From positions 74,434,212-74,498,211 of the forward strand of contig NC_080671.1 of the NCBI RefSeq assembly GCF_030247195.1: a DNA stretch of 64,000 bases. Reading direction: 5' to 3'. The notes under the pieces were generated by a model. It ran no database searches and was not told the origin of the DNA. It saw only the letters and a program-made list of their open reading frames with translations. Below are positions 33,519-44,511 of the stretch, piece by piece. This DNA comes from Topomyia yanbarensis (taxonomy: Eukaryota; Arthropoda; Insecta; Diptera; Culicidae). Position 1 is the stretch's first letter; each line of letters opens with the position of its first letter. The position numbers and the translations under genes are program-made.

Positions 33519-35837
33519 ATGTCAACGAGTAGCAATAATCTCAGAATCGGACACTTGAACGTACGAGGGCTCGAACGACACATCGACGGAATAAAGCTCA
33601 CGCTTGATAGAAAGCAATATCACTTTTTCGGTATCACCGAAACAAAACTTAAAACGACTGCTCCAACTGGCCCTGTTAAAATTCCCGGTTACAATTTCAT
33701 ACGACACTCACTGCAGGGTGCAAGAGGGCGTGGAACTAAGGCGTGCGGTGGTGTCGGTCTGTATGTAGCAAAGAACGTCAAGGCCACTCCAGTTCTAAAG
33801 TCTTCGTACGACCCGGCTATCCCAATTGCACAACGCTTGGAGTATCTGGTTACCAAGTCAAGCATCAACAACTATGACATCGGTATAATGGTGCTCTATA
33901 ATCCATCGAGCAACAAACATTTTTGGATCCAAAATTACGAAAAGCTTCATTTAGATTTGCTGGAACTGAACTTCGACAGGACGTATATCGTTGGTTATTT
34001 TAATATCAACGTCACAGCGAATCAGATGTCCTACAACATTGCAGCTGTAAAAAGGCTTCACGACATGTTTAACTTTGTTGTTCTGAACACCCCTCCTACT
34101 CGGATTACGGATACCTCCGCCACAACCATCGATCTTTTGGTGACTGATTCCCCGCAATCAATTATAAAATCTTCGACGGCACCGGGTAGCTCCATCTCGG
34201 ATCATGAGATCATCTACCTTATTGCTGACATGCGCGTAAGGAAAACCACCCCACAAAGAGTAGTATTCCGTAATCTTCGAAGAATAAACCAAGTTCACCT
34301 CCAAGCGGATTTTCAGTCCAGGAACCATCAAGCAATTTTTGATTGCGAGGACGTCAATACGAAAGCTGAACTAGTGACGACTGAGATGCAACTTCTCCTG
34401 GAACGGCACGCTCCGCAAACAACAAGAGTTGTCCGCGACAAGCGTACACCGTGGATAACCAACGAAATCGTACAGGCGGTAGCACTCAAAGATCTTGCGT
34501 TCAAGCTCCACTCGAGGAACCCGAACAGAACGAGAGGAGATCGTAATTGGCAGGACTACTGCGTAAAACGCAACCGAGCGAGCACTCTGGTTGCTGTGGC
34601 GAAGAAACGTTATGCAGACACGAATTTCTCTCCAGAACTGCAAGCAAATCCGCGTCTTCTAGCTAAGCACCAGTCTGGTTATAGAGCACATCACAGTACA
34701 ACCACAGCAATGGCGAAGGTTGTGCATCATGTCTACCACAACTTTGACAACCGATTCTGCACAGTTATGGTGTTGGTGGATTTTAGTTTGGCTTTTAACT
34801 GTGTAAGGCATGCCAAGCTACAACAAAAACTGCGTAGAGAATTCTGTTTCGACGACACCGCCAGTCAGCTAATCGAATCCTTTTTGGATAACCGGAGCCA
34901 AGTGGTGAGACACAGAAATGTATTGTCCTCGGAAAAAAGCCTCTCAGACGGCACCCCCCAAGGATCGTGCCTTAGCTCACTGCTGTTTAGCATGTACATT
35001 AACAGCCTTCCTTCAACGCTCAAATGTGAATATCACATGTACGCCGACGATGTTCAGATTTATATATCTGGCCCCATTGAACATATTGATAGGTTGGTGC
35101 GCGCTATCAACAACGATCTGGCTTCAATCGCTACCTGGGCAACGGAAAACGGACTATTTCCTAACCCAAAGAAAACCCAAGCGATAATATTCTGCAAAGA
35201 GGGCCAGGTTATCCCGAGCGTGGATATAAAATTTTGTGGTGAGACTATTGCTTTAAGTTCCAAAGTCACAAACCTTGGACTTCTGCTGGATAGCAACCTG
35301 AAATGGAAAGAACTTGTGAACGGAAGCACCATGAAGGCGTACAACACTCTGCGAACGTTCCGCCGCTTTGGATCGGTCCTGTCTCAACCAGTTCGCCTTA
35401 AGTTGGTACAGGCCGTGATAATGCCCATTCTCACTTATTGCGACATTGTGTACTATCCCGGTCTTAGTGTCGCGCTGAGGGAACAACTGCACAGGTGCTT
35501 CAAATCATCCATCCGATTCGTGTTCAAGATGAGAAGGTACGACACGACTGAAGCGGTTCGCAATGCAGTGCTCGGACACGACCTACAGGAGAACTATCGC
35601 CAAAGGATATGCTGCTTTCTATACAAAGCTTGGAACAGGCAGCTTCCGGAATATATCCTGGAGCTTCTACAGCGAGGGCAAATGGAACGGTCTAGAAATT
35701 ACCTGGTACCGAACCACACAACAAGCAAGAAAAAGAGCATCCTTGTCTACGGGATTCCATTCTGGAACCAGCTACCTGCCGATGTCAAAAGCAAGCCTTC
35801 ATTCGCCTCATTTAAGCAATCACTTAGGAGAAACTGA
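33519..35837 (+). CDS. CR1-like LINE ORF2: endonuclease plus truncated reverse transcriptase, in-frame deletion
   Basis: This is an open 772-codon frame. The endonuclease occupies about residues 8-235, with HLNVRG (N14), TETKLK (E41) and SDHE (D228/H229). The usual catalytic GDFN motif reads GYFN, with Tyr at residue 160. The reverse transcriptase part has VDFSLAFNCV (catalytic D421; the usual second Asp is Asn), GTPQGSCLSSLLF (479-490) and YADD (508-511). The linker YADTNFSPELQ runs directly at about residue 375 into ANPRLLAKHQSGYRAHHS, which normally lies well inside the reverse transcriptase. The N-terminal reverse-transcriptase fingers (roughly 150-200 residues) are therefore missing, yet the frame is kept. 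The C-terminal thumb and tail end with FASFKQSLRRN. Probably inactive. Confidence 0.85.
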   Translation: MSTSSNNLRIGHLNVRGLERHIDGIKLTLDRKQYHFFGITETKLKTTAPTGPVKIPGYNFIRHSLQGARGRGTKACGGVGLYVAKNVKATPVLKSSYDPAIPIAQRLEYLVTKSSINNYDIGIMVLYNPSSNKHFWIQNYEKLHLDLLELNFDRTYIVGYFNINVTANQMSYNIAAVKRLHDMFNFVVLNTPPTRITDTSATTIDLLVTDSPQSIIKSSTAPGSSISDHEIIYLIADMRVRKTTPQRVVFRNLRRINQVHLQADFQSRNHQAIFDCEDVNTKAELVTTEMQLLLERHAPQTTRVVRDKRTPWITNEIVQAVALKDLAFKLHSRNPNRTRGDRNWQDYCVKRNRASTLVAVAKKRYADTNFSPELQANPRLLAKHQSGYRAHHSTTTAMAKVVHHVYHNFDNRFCTVMVLVDFSLAFNCVRHAKLQQKLRREFCFDDTASQLIESFLDNRSQVVRHRNVLSSEKSLSDGTPQGSCLSSLLFSMYINSLPSTLKCEYHMYADDVQIYISGPIEHIDRLVRAINNDLASIATWATENGLFPNPKKTQAIIFCKEGQVIPSVDIKFCGETIALSSKVTNLGLLLDSNLKWKELVNGSTMKAYNTLRTFRRFGSVLSQPVRLKLVQAVIMPILTYCDIVYYPGLSVALREQLHRCFKSSIRFVFKMRRYDTTEAVRNAVLGHDLQENYRQRICCFLYKAWNRQLPEYILELLQRGQMERSRNYLVPNHTTSKKKSILVYGIPFWNQLPADVKSKPSFASFKQSLRRN

Positions 35838-35974
35838 TCGGTACAGACTAGATTAAGGGCGTACTTGAAATTTGATTAATTTTCCTCTGTATTCTAACTA
35901 AGTATCTTCCTTGACCCGATGTAAAGTGTAACTAAAAGGCCCTCGTATAATTAATAAATTACAATTACAAGAAT
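35838..35974 (+). mobile_element. 3' UTR and tail of the CR1-like element
   Basis: A short 3' UTR ends around 35974 with AATTACAATTAC, two copies of a hexamer instead of poly-A. CR1-group LINEs end in short tandem repeats, which fits. The next sequence is a LOA fragment in the opposite orientation. Confidence 0.6.
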
Positions 35975-36116
35975 ACTGGAATTGTGCTTCGAACAATGCA
36001 ACAAATTCATAAACATTTTCGGACTCACATCCGACACAAAAGTTTTTGTTTGAACACATGAACGCTACGCCAATGGTTGGCATGTTTGGATGCACCCCTA
36101 GAGCGAATCCTGTGAT

Positions 36117-36600
36117 TCATCTATCTTATCGACAGTGGTAGAACTGGTTCTGGACCAACGAAGCCAGTCGCAGCTCTTGCTCTAGCTAATTCGTCCGCCC
36201 ATTCATTTCCAGTAATACCGGAATGACCGGGTACCCATAAAAGGCAGCTAGCATTTGAAATGCTAAGTTCTTCGACTTAAATTTGACATGCGATACTGAA
36301 CTGAACTAAGTGTTTTAGAGCAGCCTGACAGTCAGAGCAAAAATAGAATCTTTTACTGTAAATTCCCTGTTGAAGTGCCGATTGTACGCAATACAGAATC
36401 GCAAAAGTTTCCGCTCGGAATACGGTACAGCATCTACCAAGCGAATGAGATTGGTTTAATCGCATTTCACGACAATAAACACCAGCAGCGGCTTGGCCCT
36501 CCAACAAAGTGCAACAAACTACGTTTTCTTCAAGTTGTCGCTCCATCTAGCCAGACAGCCATTCCTCGCGGGGAGGAATTCTCACATTGTAAGTTTTAAA
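36117..36600 (-). pseudogene. LOA-type retrotransposon RNase H domain fragment
   Basis: The minus strand reads PPREEWLSG, a stop, then MERQLEENVVC, LLEGQAAAGVYCREMRLNQ, TVFRAETFAILYCVQSALQQ and FCSDCQAALKHL, and, after a frame change near 36300, WVPGHSGITGNEWADELARA. This is a retroelement RNase H fold: E in the AE motif, D in CSDCQAA, H in GHSG, and D in the NEWADELA helix. The first catalytic TDGS motif is missing between VVC and LLEGQ. RNase H downstream of the reverse transcriptase is characteristic of LOA, R1 and I group LINEs, and the wording fits LOA. It is a dead fragment, adjacent to and opposite the CR1-like element. Confidence 0.85.
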
Positions 36601-37196
36601 AGGAAAACTACAGGTGAGTGTAAGGACACTGGGAGCAAGTGTATACACATCCCAAGTAACCATTTGGGGCCACAGTCTTGTGTGGCTAGTTACATCATCC
36701 ATTGGGTTACTGTTTCACAGCCGTCACTTGAAGACGGAAAGCATAAGAAAGTGCTTCTTGTTTCAAAAACACATATAGCAGTTTTATGTTCAACAGTGTC
36801 TCTTGAGCAGCAGTTAGTTCGTACCAGTCATCGCCATCCAGACCATCCTCTGAAGATGGTTTAACTTTGATTGTCATGACTTCTCCCTTATGTCACCAAA
36901 AAAGGCCCGTATCACCAAACAAGGCCCCCGTATGCCAGTAATGGCCTAACAATTGTTGTGTAGAGTCCGCCTACATTGGTAGAAGGCCATTCCAGCTTTC
37001 TTGATTCTGATATTCTTATTTATTTAAGTTTAAAAGACTGATGTTAGTGAAGCATTGGCAGTGTTCGAAGGAATTATGGATTTCTGCAATTGGTTTGAAC
37101 CATAAGTTTTAAAATCTTTATAACTATTTTTCCGAAACTCGTAACTAGTTACCGACTTTGACAAAGTTGTTAACCAAGGTTTGAACTATAGTTTTA

Positions 37197-37444
37197 TGAA
37201 GCTGTTTTTTCATATTGAGTGAAATAGCGATTTTTATTAACATAAATGCAAATTAATTGCTTTTCCATATAAAATGCCATACAAACTTTGAGCGAAATGC
37301 GCAAACCCGGGGAGCAATCAACCGCTTCCCAATTTTTCACAAGCATTTGGGACCACAAAAGGAACTCAAAAAGTACTGTGCCCACTTATTTAAATAATTT
37401 TAAAGTTTTTCCTTGCAACCGCGAGTCACTCTAATGGTCAGCCA
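37197..37444 (-). repeat. Interspersed repeat, copy 1 (mate at 57222-57441)
   Basis: The minus strand starts CTGACCATTAGAGTGACTCG and continues with GGTTGCAAGGAAAAACTTTA, CACAGTACTTTTTGAGTTCC, and on to ATTTCACTCAAT. The plus strand at 57222 carries the same series with scattered substitutions. The short ORFs in both copies are likewise similar (E-F-L-L core), but they are not conserved enough to be called a gene. Confidence 0.75.
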
Positions 37445-37711
37445 CATACGAAGCACACAAACGCCGTTGTGAACGCCAGTGAAAAGGTTTCCCCAAGTAT
37501 CGTTCGTAACGAGTGCCACTTCTCCGTATTCCAACATGAATTTGCAATGTGGTCTGATTGGGTCCACGGTGCTAGGTCGCGTGAACGTATCTTGATTTCA
37601 ACGTCATGGATATAAACAGGGATCTAGATTTTAACGTTATCACGTCAGACTTACTGTTACATGTTGTTCTATATTTCGTGTATTCCCGTATGCATAAGTT
37701 GTAAACCCTAG

Positions 37712-37924
37712 AACGGTTTTGTGGGGTGCATTTGTACCCCAGAGCTATTTGCAATCCTTGTTATTTGGTTACGGTTTATTTTAACTGCAAGCTATCTTTA
37801 TCATAAATCAATTTGATTATTAAACTTCTATTGAAGCCGGTGTAACCGATTTGTTTCCCTCGACCACCTTAACAGTTCCCGCTTAAAGTTTGTCTGGGAT
37901 ACAAATGTATCCCACAAAACCGTT
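37712..37924. mobile_element. Small MITE, about 213 bp
   Basis: AACGGTTTTGTGGGGTGCAT at the left pairs with GGGATACAAATGTATCCCAC and ACAAAACCGTT at the right, giving inverted repeats of about 30 bp. The interior has no ORF. Target duplication is unclear, so the superfamily is unassigned. Confidence 0.7.
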
Positions 37925-38320
37925 TACTTTAGTGTTTTGTCATGTGTACATAATTCGGAAAATTTATATCTTTTTTTTAATGCAAAATATCGATACATGG
38001 TAAGCGTGAAACTTGTGTAAAATTGTATAAGTTTCAACATTGCTGATCAATGGAATCTGTTATTTGATATAATAAAGCTACTATAGCAAAATGAACTTGG
38101 ATCGTTATCGTAATTTTTGCTTTTGCGGATGAAAGAGGCAAAACACGTTCTTGAATATGATTTGTCATCTTTTGTAGCCTTGTTCTGGAACATACTTACT
38201 TTATATACACTTACAATGCGCTGGTTCTACCTACCTGTCCCTTCGACGTCTTCCTGTTTTATCGCCATTACTGCATATTGCTGTATTTTACTGTTTGGTG
38301 TTAAAAAGCATTGAAATACA

Positions 38321-40238
38321 ATGGCGTAGCCAGGGGGGGGGGGTTGGGGGTTAACCCCCCCCCCCCCAAACCAAAATTAATTGGATTGGAATAAAAAAAA
38401 AATTGATGCTGACGAATTTAATTTAATATTCCACAAAATATTTTTGGAAAAATATTCTCTGATCACTACATTGAGAACTGTGTTTAAAGCGTCATGAGAA
38501 CTTTTGGAAAATTGTGGGAAGGGGATCTTTTAACTTATCTCTTAGCCAAATTCCATAGTTGTCAAATTACTTCAATGTAAAATAAAATAACTGTCTGAAT
38601 TATTATGAGCTCATGTATGGAAAGATACTTCAAAATATGGATTAGAGACAATTTTTCGAATGGGAATCTAAATTTGAATAGGTTGATTGCATATAAAACA
38701 TAAGCTTGTTTACCGAAAACTTACATACATTTCAACATTTGCTGAAAATGTATTTTTTTAGATTGTGTAGAGTTTAGACAACAATTCAATATGGTTAACA
38801 ACAAGAATAACATTTCAGAAACTAGTTGAAAGCTGATGTAATTTTGTCTCTAGCAGGTCAGGATCGGTTTTATGAGCATTGGATTTTTGTTGTATTATCA
38901 ACTATATGAATAGCCTCTTAGCAGGATGCAATGAATGGCGTACTAAAATTTTGTGTGCTACGTACTAGTACTGCAAGTTGTGAGGTTGACTAATGAAGAA
39001 AAGTAAAATTAATGCTCGATAAATTTTAACGGTCACGATCACATTCATTCGAAACTGCCAAATTTCGATGTTAAGTAACATTGAAGAATTTCAAAACGTA
39101 AAACTGTTCATCTGCTGATAGAATAATTTTGACGGTTAATCTTCCTAGAAGTAATTATAGACAAGAATTACTCTTCAACCAAATTTGGGTTGAGACTTAA
39201 TGTCTCCAGCAAAGTTTTCGAAAGTGCTATTTCAAACAACTTTGTCAAAGACATAAATATCCCACATATTCAGAGTATCGAAATATAGTAGTAGAAAACC
39301 TTTACAACAAGCTATTCTGAAATTACTGTATTTGATAAATCTCTTCTGCGGTAATTAAATAATAAATTCACATTGCGTTCAAGGTGCCTTTGAAGCTTAC
39401 AAAAAAATAAGGGAACTGGATTTAAAACAAATAATTCCCAGATATTAAAAGGACTCAAAAACACAAAGAGTGATTCCATTTTCAGGAGCTAGCATCAATT
39501 CGACGCAAGCTTAGTCCGCCCACCAAGTTAGTGTCCGATTCTGATGAGATGAAATCGAAACGCAAGTTTCAGTTCCATCCATCCATAATTTAGTTATAGG
39601 TTTTGTGTTCTCAACTCGCAATGATTGTTTCAAACAATTTTATCCATAGCGCAGAAAAAAATAGTTTTCACCTAAATTTTTCTTCACTAAGAAGAAATTT
39701 AGCAGGCCCAGTCCATTTAAATCCCTATATTATGAATTCATGTAGCCTTAATATTTTCAACAAAATTGTTTGAAATGACATTATCAAAAACTTTGCTGAA
39801 GGCACCATGTCTCTTAATATTTTTGAAAAATTAATTCACCATAATTACCTTTATGAGAGTTAATCACTAAAATTTCTATATCAAAGCAGGCGCTGTTTTA
39901 TGTTGATAACTTCCCGAAGTTGTCAAACCTTCAAAGTCAAGGATTATTATATTAGGTGATCTTGAACGTTGAAAATTTTTTAGATCATTTATCCCACTTT
40001 AAAAGATCGCAATTTTTGACTTCATTGACATATTATACAAGAAAATAATCTATAGAGGTTTGAAAACTGTTCCATGTTGATCCTTCTTGTTTGTAGACTG
40101 GAATAACATCTGTTAGACTACTTATGTTTTTGAGTTTTCAATAATTTATCAAACTCATATTAAATTTTAGCATTTTTTCAAAAAAATTGCGATTTTCATC
40201 AAAACCCCCTCCAAACCAAATTTCTGGCTACGCCACTG
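38321..40238. mobile_element. Non-autonomous DNA transposon with GGCGTAGCCAG ends
   Basis: The left end ATGGCGTAGCCAGGGGG and the right end CTGGCTACGCCACTG are inverted. GGCGTAGCCAG is exact, and both ends are followed inward by G- or C-rich runs, then a TTTGG/CCAAA word. Flanks GAAATACA and GATACACA agree at six of eight positions, which would fit an old hAT duplication, but this is weak. The 1.9 kb interior has no transposase. It carries a half copy of the foldback family (39482-39712). Confidence 0.65.
39482..39712 (+). repeat. Half copy of the 3075-3626 foldback family
   Basis: It is collinear with the right arm of the foldback: GCTTAGTCC, AGTTAGTGTCCGATTCTGAT, TAATTTAGTTATAGGTTTTG and GAAATTTAGC, with small insertions. 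The mirrored arm is absent. It lies inside the DNA element 38321-40238. Confidence 0.7.
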
Positions 40239-43169
40239 GATACACAACCATGCGCTGTTACGCTCCATGCAAAACCGACTCAGATATAATTTCGTTAAAA
40301 GTTTAATAACTTCTTTTAACAAAATCGGATTGACTGTCAGTCTTCGACAAAGTTGTAGACAATTAAATTATCTTTCTTATTTTCATTTACAGTAATAATG
40401 CGATGTATGCAGTGCCTCTTAACGGCGAAAATGCGAGCTAGTGGGTTTTCTCTGTGTAAATTGTCGAAAAATCCCATGCAAACTTCAGGAATGTTGGTCC
40501 GGTAGCTAGACTTGTCCGATTTGCTTCAAATTTGGTGCAAGTACTCCTGGTGGGACTAGGAATCGACTCAGGGGTGCGCCGATAGGGGTCATTTTGTTCC
40601 TGTCACTTTAATCTACACCCACACAAACTGTGAAATGCAACGCCATAACCAATCGAACCTTAATTTGGCTTTAGTTATTTAAAACCAAAACCACTGATCC
40701 ACCCTAATACTTACCCGAGGGATCATCCGACTGAGACAGTTTAACAGAGGCAAATTTTCTCAACATTTCCTTGCCGAGTCCTCCACCCGGACTCAGTCGA
40801 TGCAATGAAAACAAGAGTCATTTGAAATTTTTAACATATACATATTTTTATTTTGAGCTTTCGGTTTTTAAAATTTTTAAAAATTGCATTTAAATAATAA
40901 TTGATTTTTATATCTCGTATAATATATATTTATATCTATATTTATAGATTTTTTTACTTCACTTTTTCACCGCTTTGGATGCACTTCCAGAAAGTATGCC
41001 TGCCACGGTCGGTATGAAATTTGTCGTATGCGTGTGTAGAATTGCGTGAGAAACGACGCACTGATAAACCAAAAAACTTACAATACAACTAGTGTCTCAC
41101 TTTCTATCGTTCAAATTATTGTTTTTGTGGTTTTGTAGAATGGATGAAAGTTTGCAATTGTAGTTAAATGAAAATCAAATTTTACCAATATTCAGCTCTA
41201 CTATCGAAATGGGTCAAACTAAGTGATTTTTTGTAATTTTAAACAATGTTTTTTTCTGCCTTCTATTCGATATTTCTATAAATACAATGGTTTATTTACT
41301 TTTAGTTTTTAATTTTACGCAAAGACTTATTGATTTTGTGTTTGTCGGTTGAACGCTGTAACTTTTATTTTTGTGTTTTGTTTGATTTAGTCAATGTCTT
41401 CCAATACGGCTTCTCACTTTGCAGATGGGAGAGGAATAATTTTCAGCTACTTTTTCACTTATTGCTAGTTCTAGTTTATAGCAATGCTCAGATCTGTTGT
41501 TCGCTCCAATTTGACATTTCATGTTTTTTTGTTTGTTTTTTTCGAATTGCGTGTTTACGTATACTTTTTTTAGTACTTGCAGTTTCAATCACCCCATCGG
41601 TTTCCGTATCATTGATTCGATTTCTGGAGTATACCATTGTAATATATTTTAAACTTTCCTCAAATATTTCGCTCCACGTACACGATTGCTCCTACCACGT
41701 TCCCATCGTATAGTTTGACCTTCCTAAGTTTCAAATATTGTTTAGCTTTATAATACTATTTAGCTTATTGTTATAATTATTATTTTCTGTAATTAGAAGT
41801 TTTTATTTTCAATAAATACGGTGTTGCGTGTTTCACTTTGTTACATAATAGTATTGTTTACCCTACGCTCAGTAATTTAATTTCTAAAACTTATGAATTC
41901 CTATGTTGTGTTCAAGTTTCAATGAAAGGTATACCTCTTAGTTCGTATGTTATATTTTCACTACTAGTTAGGTAGCTGGAAAGTTTTCAACTCTTAATTC
42001 TCGCATGTTTTTCGTGCCATTAGTTTGACGGTAGCGAATATTTACAAAATTCCTTTTGCATGCATGCTGAAGACAATAAAATGTCTGATTAACAGATCGA
42101 AACAGAAATAAAAACCGGTTCTCGCATTTCGTTCGGTTTCAAACATTGTTGACTATTTACAGAAATCACAATTCTTTTACGCTTAAAAGTTTACCAAATA
42201 AAAAAACAATTATGAACAGGAAATAAACTTTAAATAAATGCAAATCTGGGAGCACTGGGAGTGTTTCTGCTTATACTCACTCGATAAAGCAGATCAGTAA
42301 TCTTCGAAAAAAGAAGTTATTTTTTGTTTCTTGTCTGAACGATTGGGCTTTGAAAATTAATCTTTCCATAGCAATATTTTTGATTTTTGTTGTTGCATAG
42401 CATATAATTGCGCAGGAGAAGTTTTCCCCTCGCTTTGTTAGTATACTGAGTTTTGGCACGCAAATCTGTGTGTGTGTTTTGTAGTATTATTTTCGTGGCT
42501 CTGAACGAAATACCGGATTCCTTTTGCTCATCTGTTTTGTTTGCACCGTATACCAAAAGTTACAATTTCGTATAGATCCGTGTTGTGTAATAATGTTCTT
42601 TTTTTCTTTAATTCCAAAATGCTTTAATACTTATGCGAATTTGCTTGAGTGTAAATTACGTATACCAAATTTCGGTTTCAAATTGAATAATTTTAACTTT
42701 TCGTCGCTGCTCCTTTGACTCATGTGTTTCTTTAATTGTGTAACTAGCGTCATTTCTTTAATCGCTTTGACTACTTAAGAGGGAAATATAAAGTATTTGT
42801 TTATTTGTTCTCGTATGATTTGAGTGACTCGTATAGCAGATTACTTTTTTCATTATTTATTTTTTTTTTCATATTACTTAACACAATTTTGACTTGTTGA
42901 ATGAACTCATTCTGAATGATGCCTGTACAACATATGCATTATTTAGTTTTCGTATGTTAATTTTATCGAAAAAGTTACATTTTATGCTTTTATTTGTATA
43001 CCGATTTTACATTTTTTTCACATGTTCGTTTGCTTATCAATGATGCGCCAAAAAAAAGGGTTCTTGTTAAATTGTCCGTAACTGACTAAGGTGGAAACTA
43101 AATTTTTCGCATGTCACGGCCAACATGGCGTCTCTAGAATCGGGCATATTTTACAATAATCTACAATAT

Positions 43170-43190
43170 CCAGATAGCTGTGCTATCTGG
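43170..43190. other. Perfect 9-bp stem, 3-nt loop hairpin
   Basis: CCAGATAGC, loop TGT, then GCTATCTGG. It is too short for a microRNA precursor. If transcribed as part of the tsh/tio 3' UTR it would form a small stem-loop. Confidence 0.5.
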
Positions 43191-44280
43191 CATTCCTTCT
43201 CGAGATATGTGAATCACACGTCGCTGATCTAGTAAATCACGGAGAGTGGAGCGAGTTTACGTATTGGGACCTGTATATTTTTAGCAGAAAACGCGGAAAG
43301 AAATTTAGCTTACAAAGCTTCGATGAAACAAGTTGACGTATTCAAATCATTGGTTTATAATCCGATCAAACAAAAATCACTTCTTTCGGTCGGTATCCCC
43401 ATTTCGTTGGTCAACGCAAGGTCAGAGGCGACCTGATGAATATTAATTAAATTTCGCTCTAGAAAAGTCGAACGAAATCGGTTCAAGCGCCCACCACCAG
43501 AAGATAATCAATTATCACATCTGGAAAAGAGGTAGCTTGCGAAGGAAAACAACCACACACCGCCGAGTAACTCATAAAACCTGCTTTCGTTCCATCTTTC
43601 AGAGCCCCACCAAACTCCATTTTGTTTTTACTCGCGCAAACGGCAGAACAGCCTTTCGATGGCTCTCTGTCTGCCTGTATTTTACCCTTTCCATCTTCAG
43701 CAGCCCTATCAAACTGAATGGCACAGCCTGCTCTCTATATTCCGCTGACGTTGGCTTTATTTTCTTGATTGATTTCTTCTCTGTCCTCCTTCTCGAAAGA
43801 GCAAAGCAACATGAAGAAAAAAAACTGCACTTCCACTTAAAACTCACACTCTTCTGCCTACATGGAGTGCTTTGCTCTACTTCACATTCGCGCGGATATG
43901 TGTGTGCAAGTCTCGCTGATGTGCAGTGCGGCATGGCATGGTCATGTGTTTGTTTCCCTCACACTTCGGATCGTTTGATGTGTATATAAAAGACATTAAA
44001 TCGAGTGATTTAAAAGAAGCGGAAAAAAGAGATTCACCAACACATCTGAAGGTACCGCCACGTTCACTGCGAACGTAAAGAGGTACATACTGAAGAAGAA
44101 AAAAAAACCTGCTCCCGTCGGCTTTGCCGCTTCTGTGTTGTTTGTTGATCGTTATACCCTTCCTAACTTCTGTTTTCTCGGTCTCTCCGCTTTACCGTCT
44201 ACACTCCTTCAAGTGGTTATTGAACGCAGCTCGCACCAGAAATGGAAACACACATAAATACGTTATTTACTGCCTCGGTT

Positions 44281-44400
44281 TCTGTCGCTCTCCCTCCCTC
44301 TCTCTCTCTTTCTTCAACCATTTCTTGTTTTTTTTCTGCTCACTCTCCCGCATTGTCCCACACAAACTCGCTCTCGCTCTCTCTCTCCCTCCCTATATCG
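44281..44400. repeat. CT-rich simple repeats
   Basis: Two runs of CTCTCTCTC/CCCTCCCT type flank a mixed segment just downstream of the tsh/tio stop codon. On the transcribed (minus) strand these are GA-rich. Confidence 0.8.
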
Positions 44401-44511
44401 GTCTGTCCATCATCATTCCGACAATTCAGCGCATTATTTACATATTGAACAACAGAGAAGTAAAAAAGAAACCTACCGGGGCTCGGACGCGCGTTAGCAA
44501 ACTTAGGAATG

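Larger units (their letters stand above)
40239..44511. other. Downstream DNA and probable 3' UTR of the tsh/tio gene
   Basis: No independent gene was recognised. The portion nearest the stop codon (about 42700-44511) is probably 3' UTR of the minus-strand gene. It has no transposon signatures, includes CT-rich runs at 44281-44400 and offers several AATAAA signals on the minus strand (for example the complement of 42800-42805). The exact polyadenylation site cannot be set. The ORF at 43537-43989 shows no family resemblance. The 40250-40620 part looks like an unclassified repeat. A small perfect hairpin lies at 43170-43190. Confidence 0.45.

Noticed and set aside
43537..43989. 150-codon plus-strand ORF downstream of tsh/tio
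   Set aside because: No family motif and mixed composition; it lies opposite the probable 3' UTR of the minus-strand gene, so chance is the best explanation.
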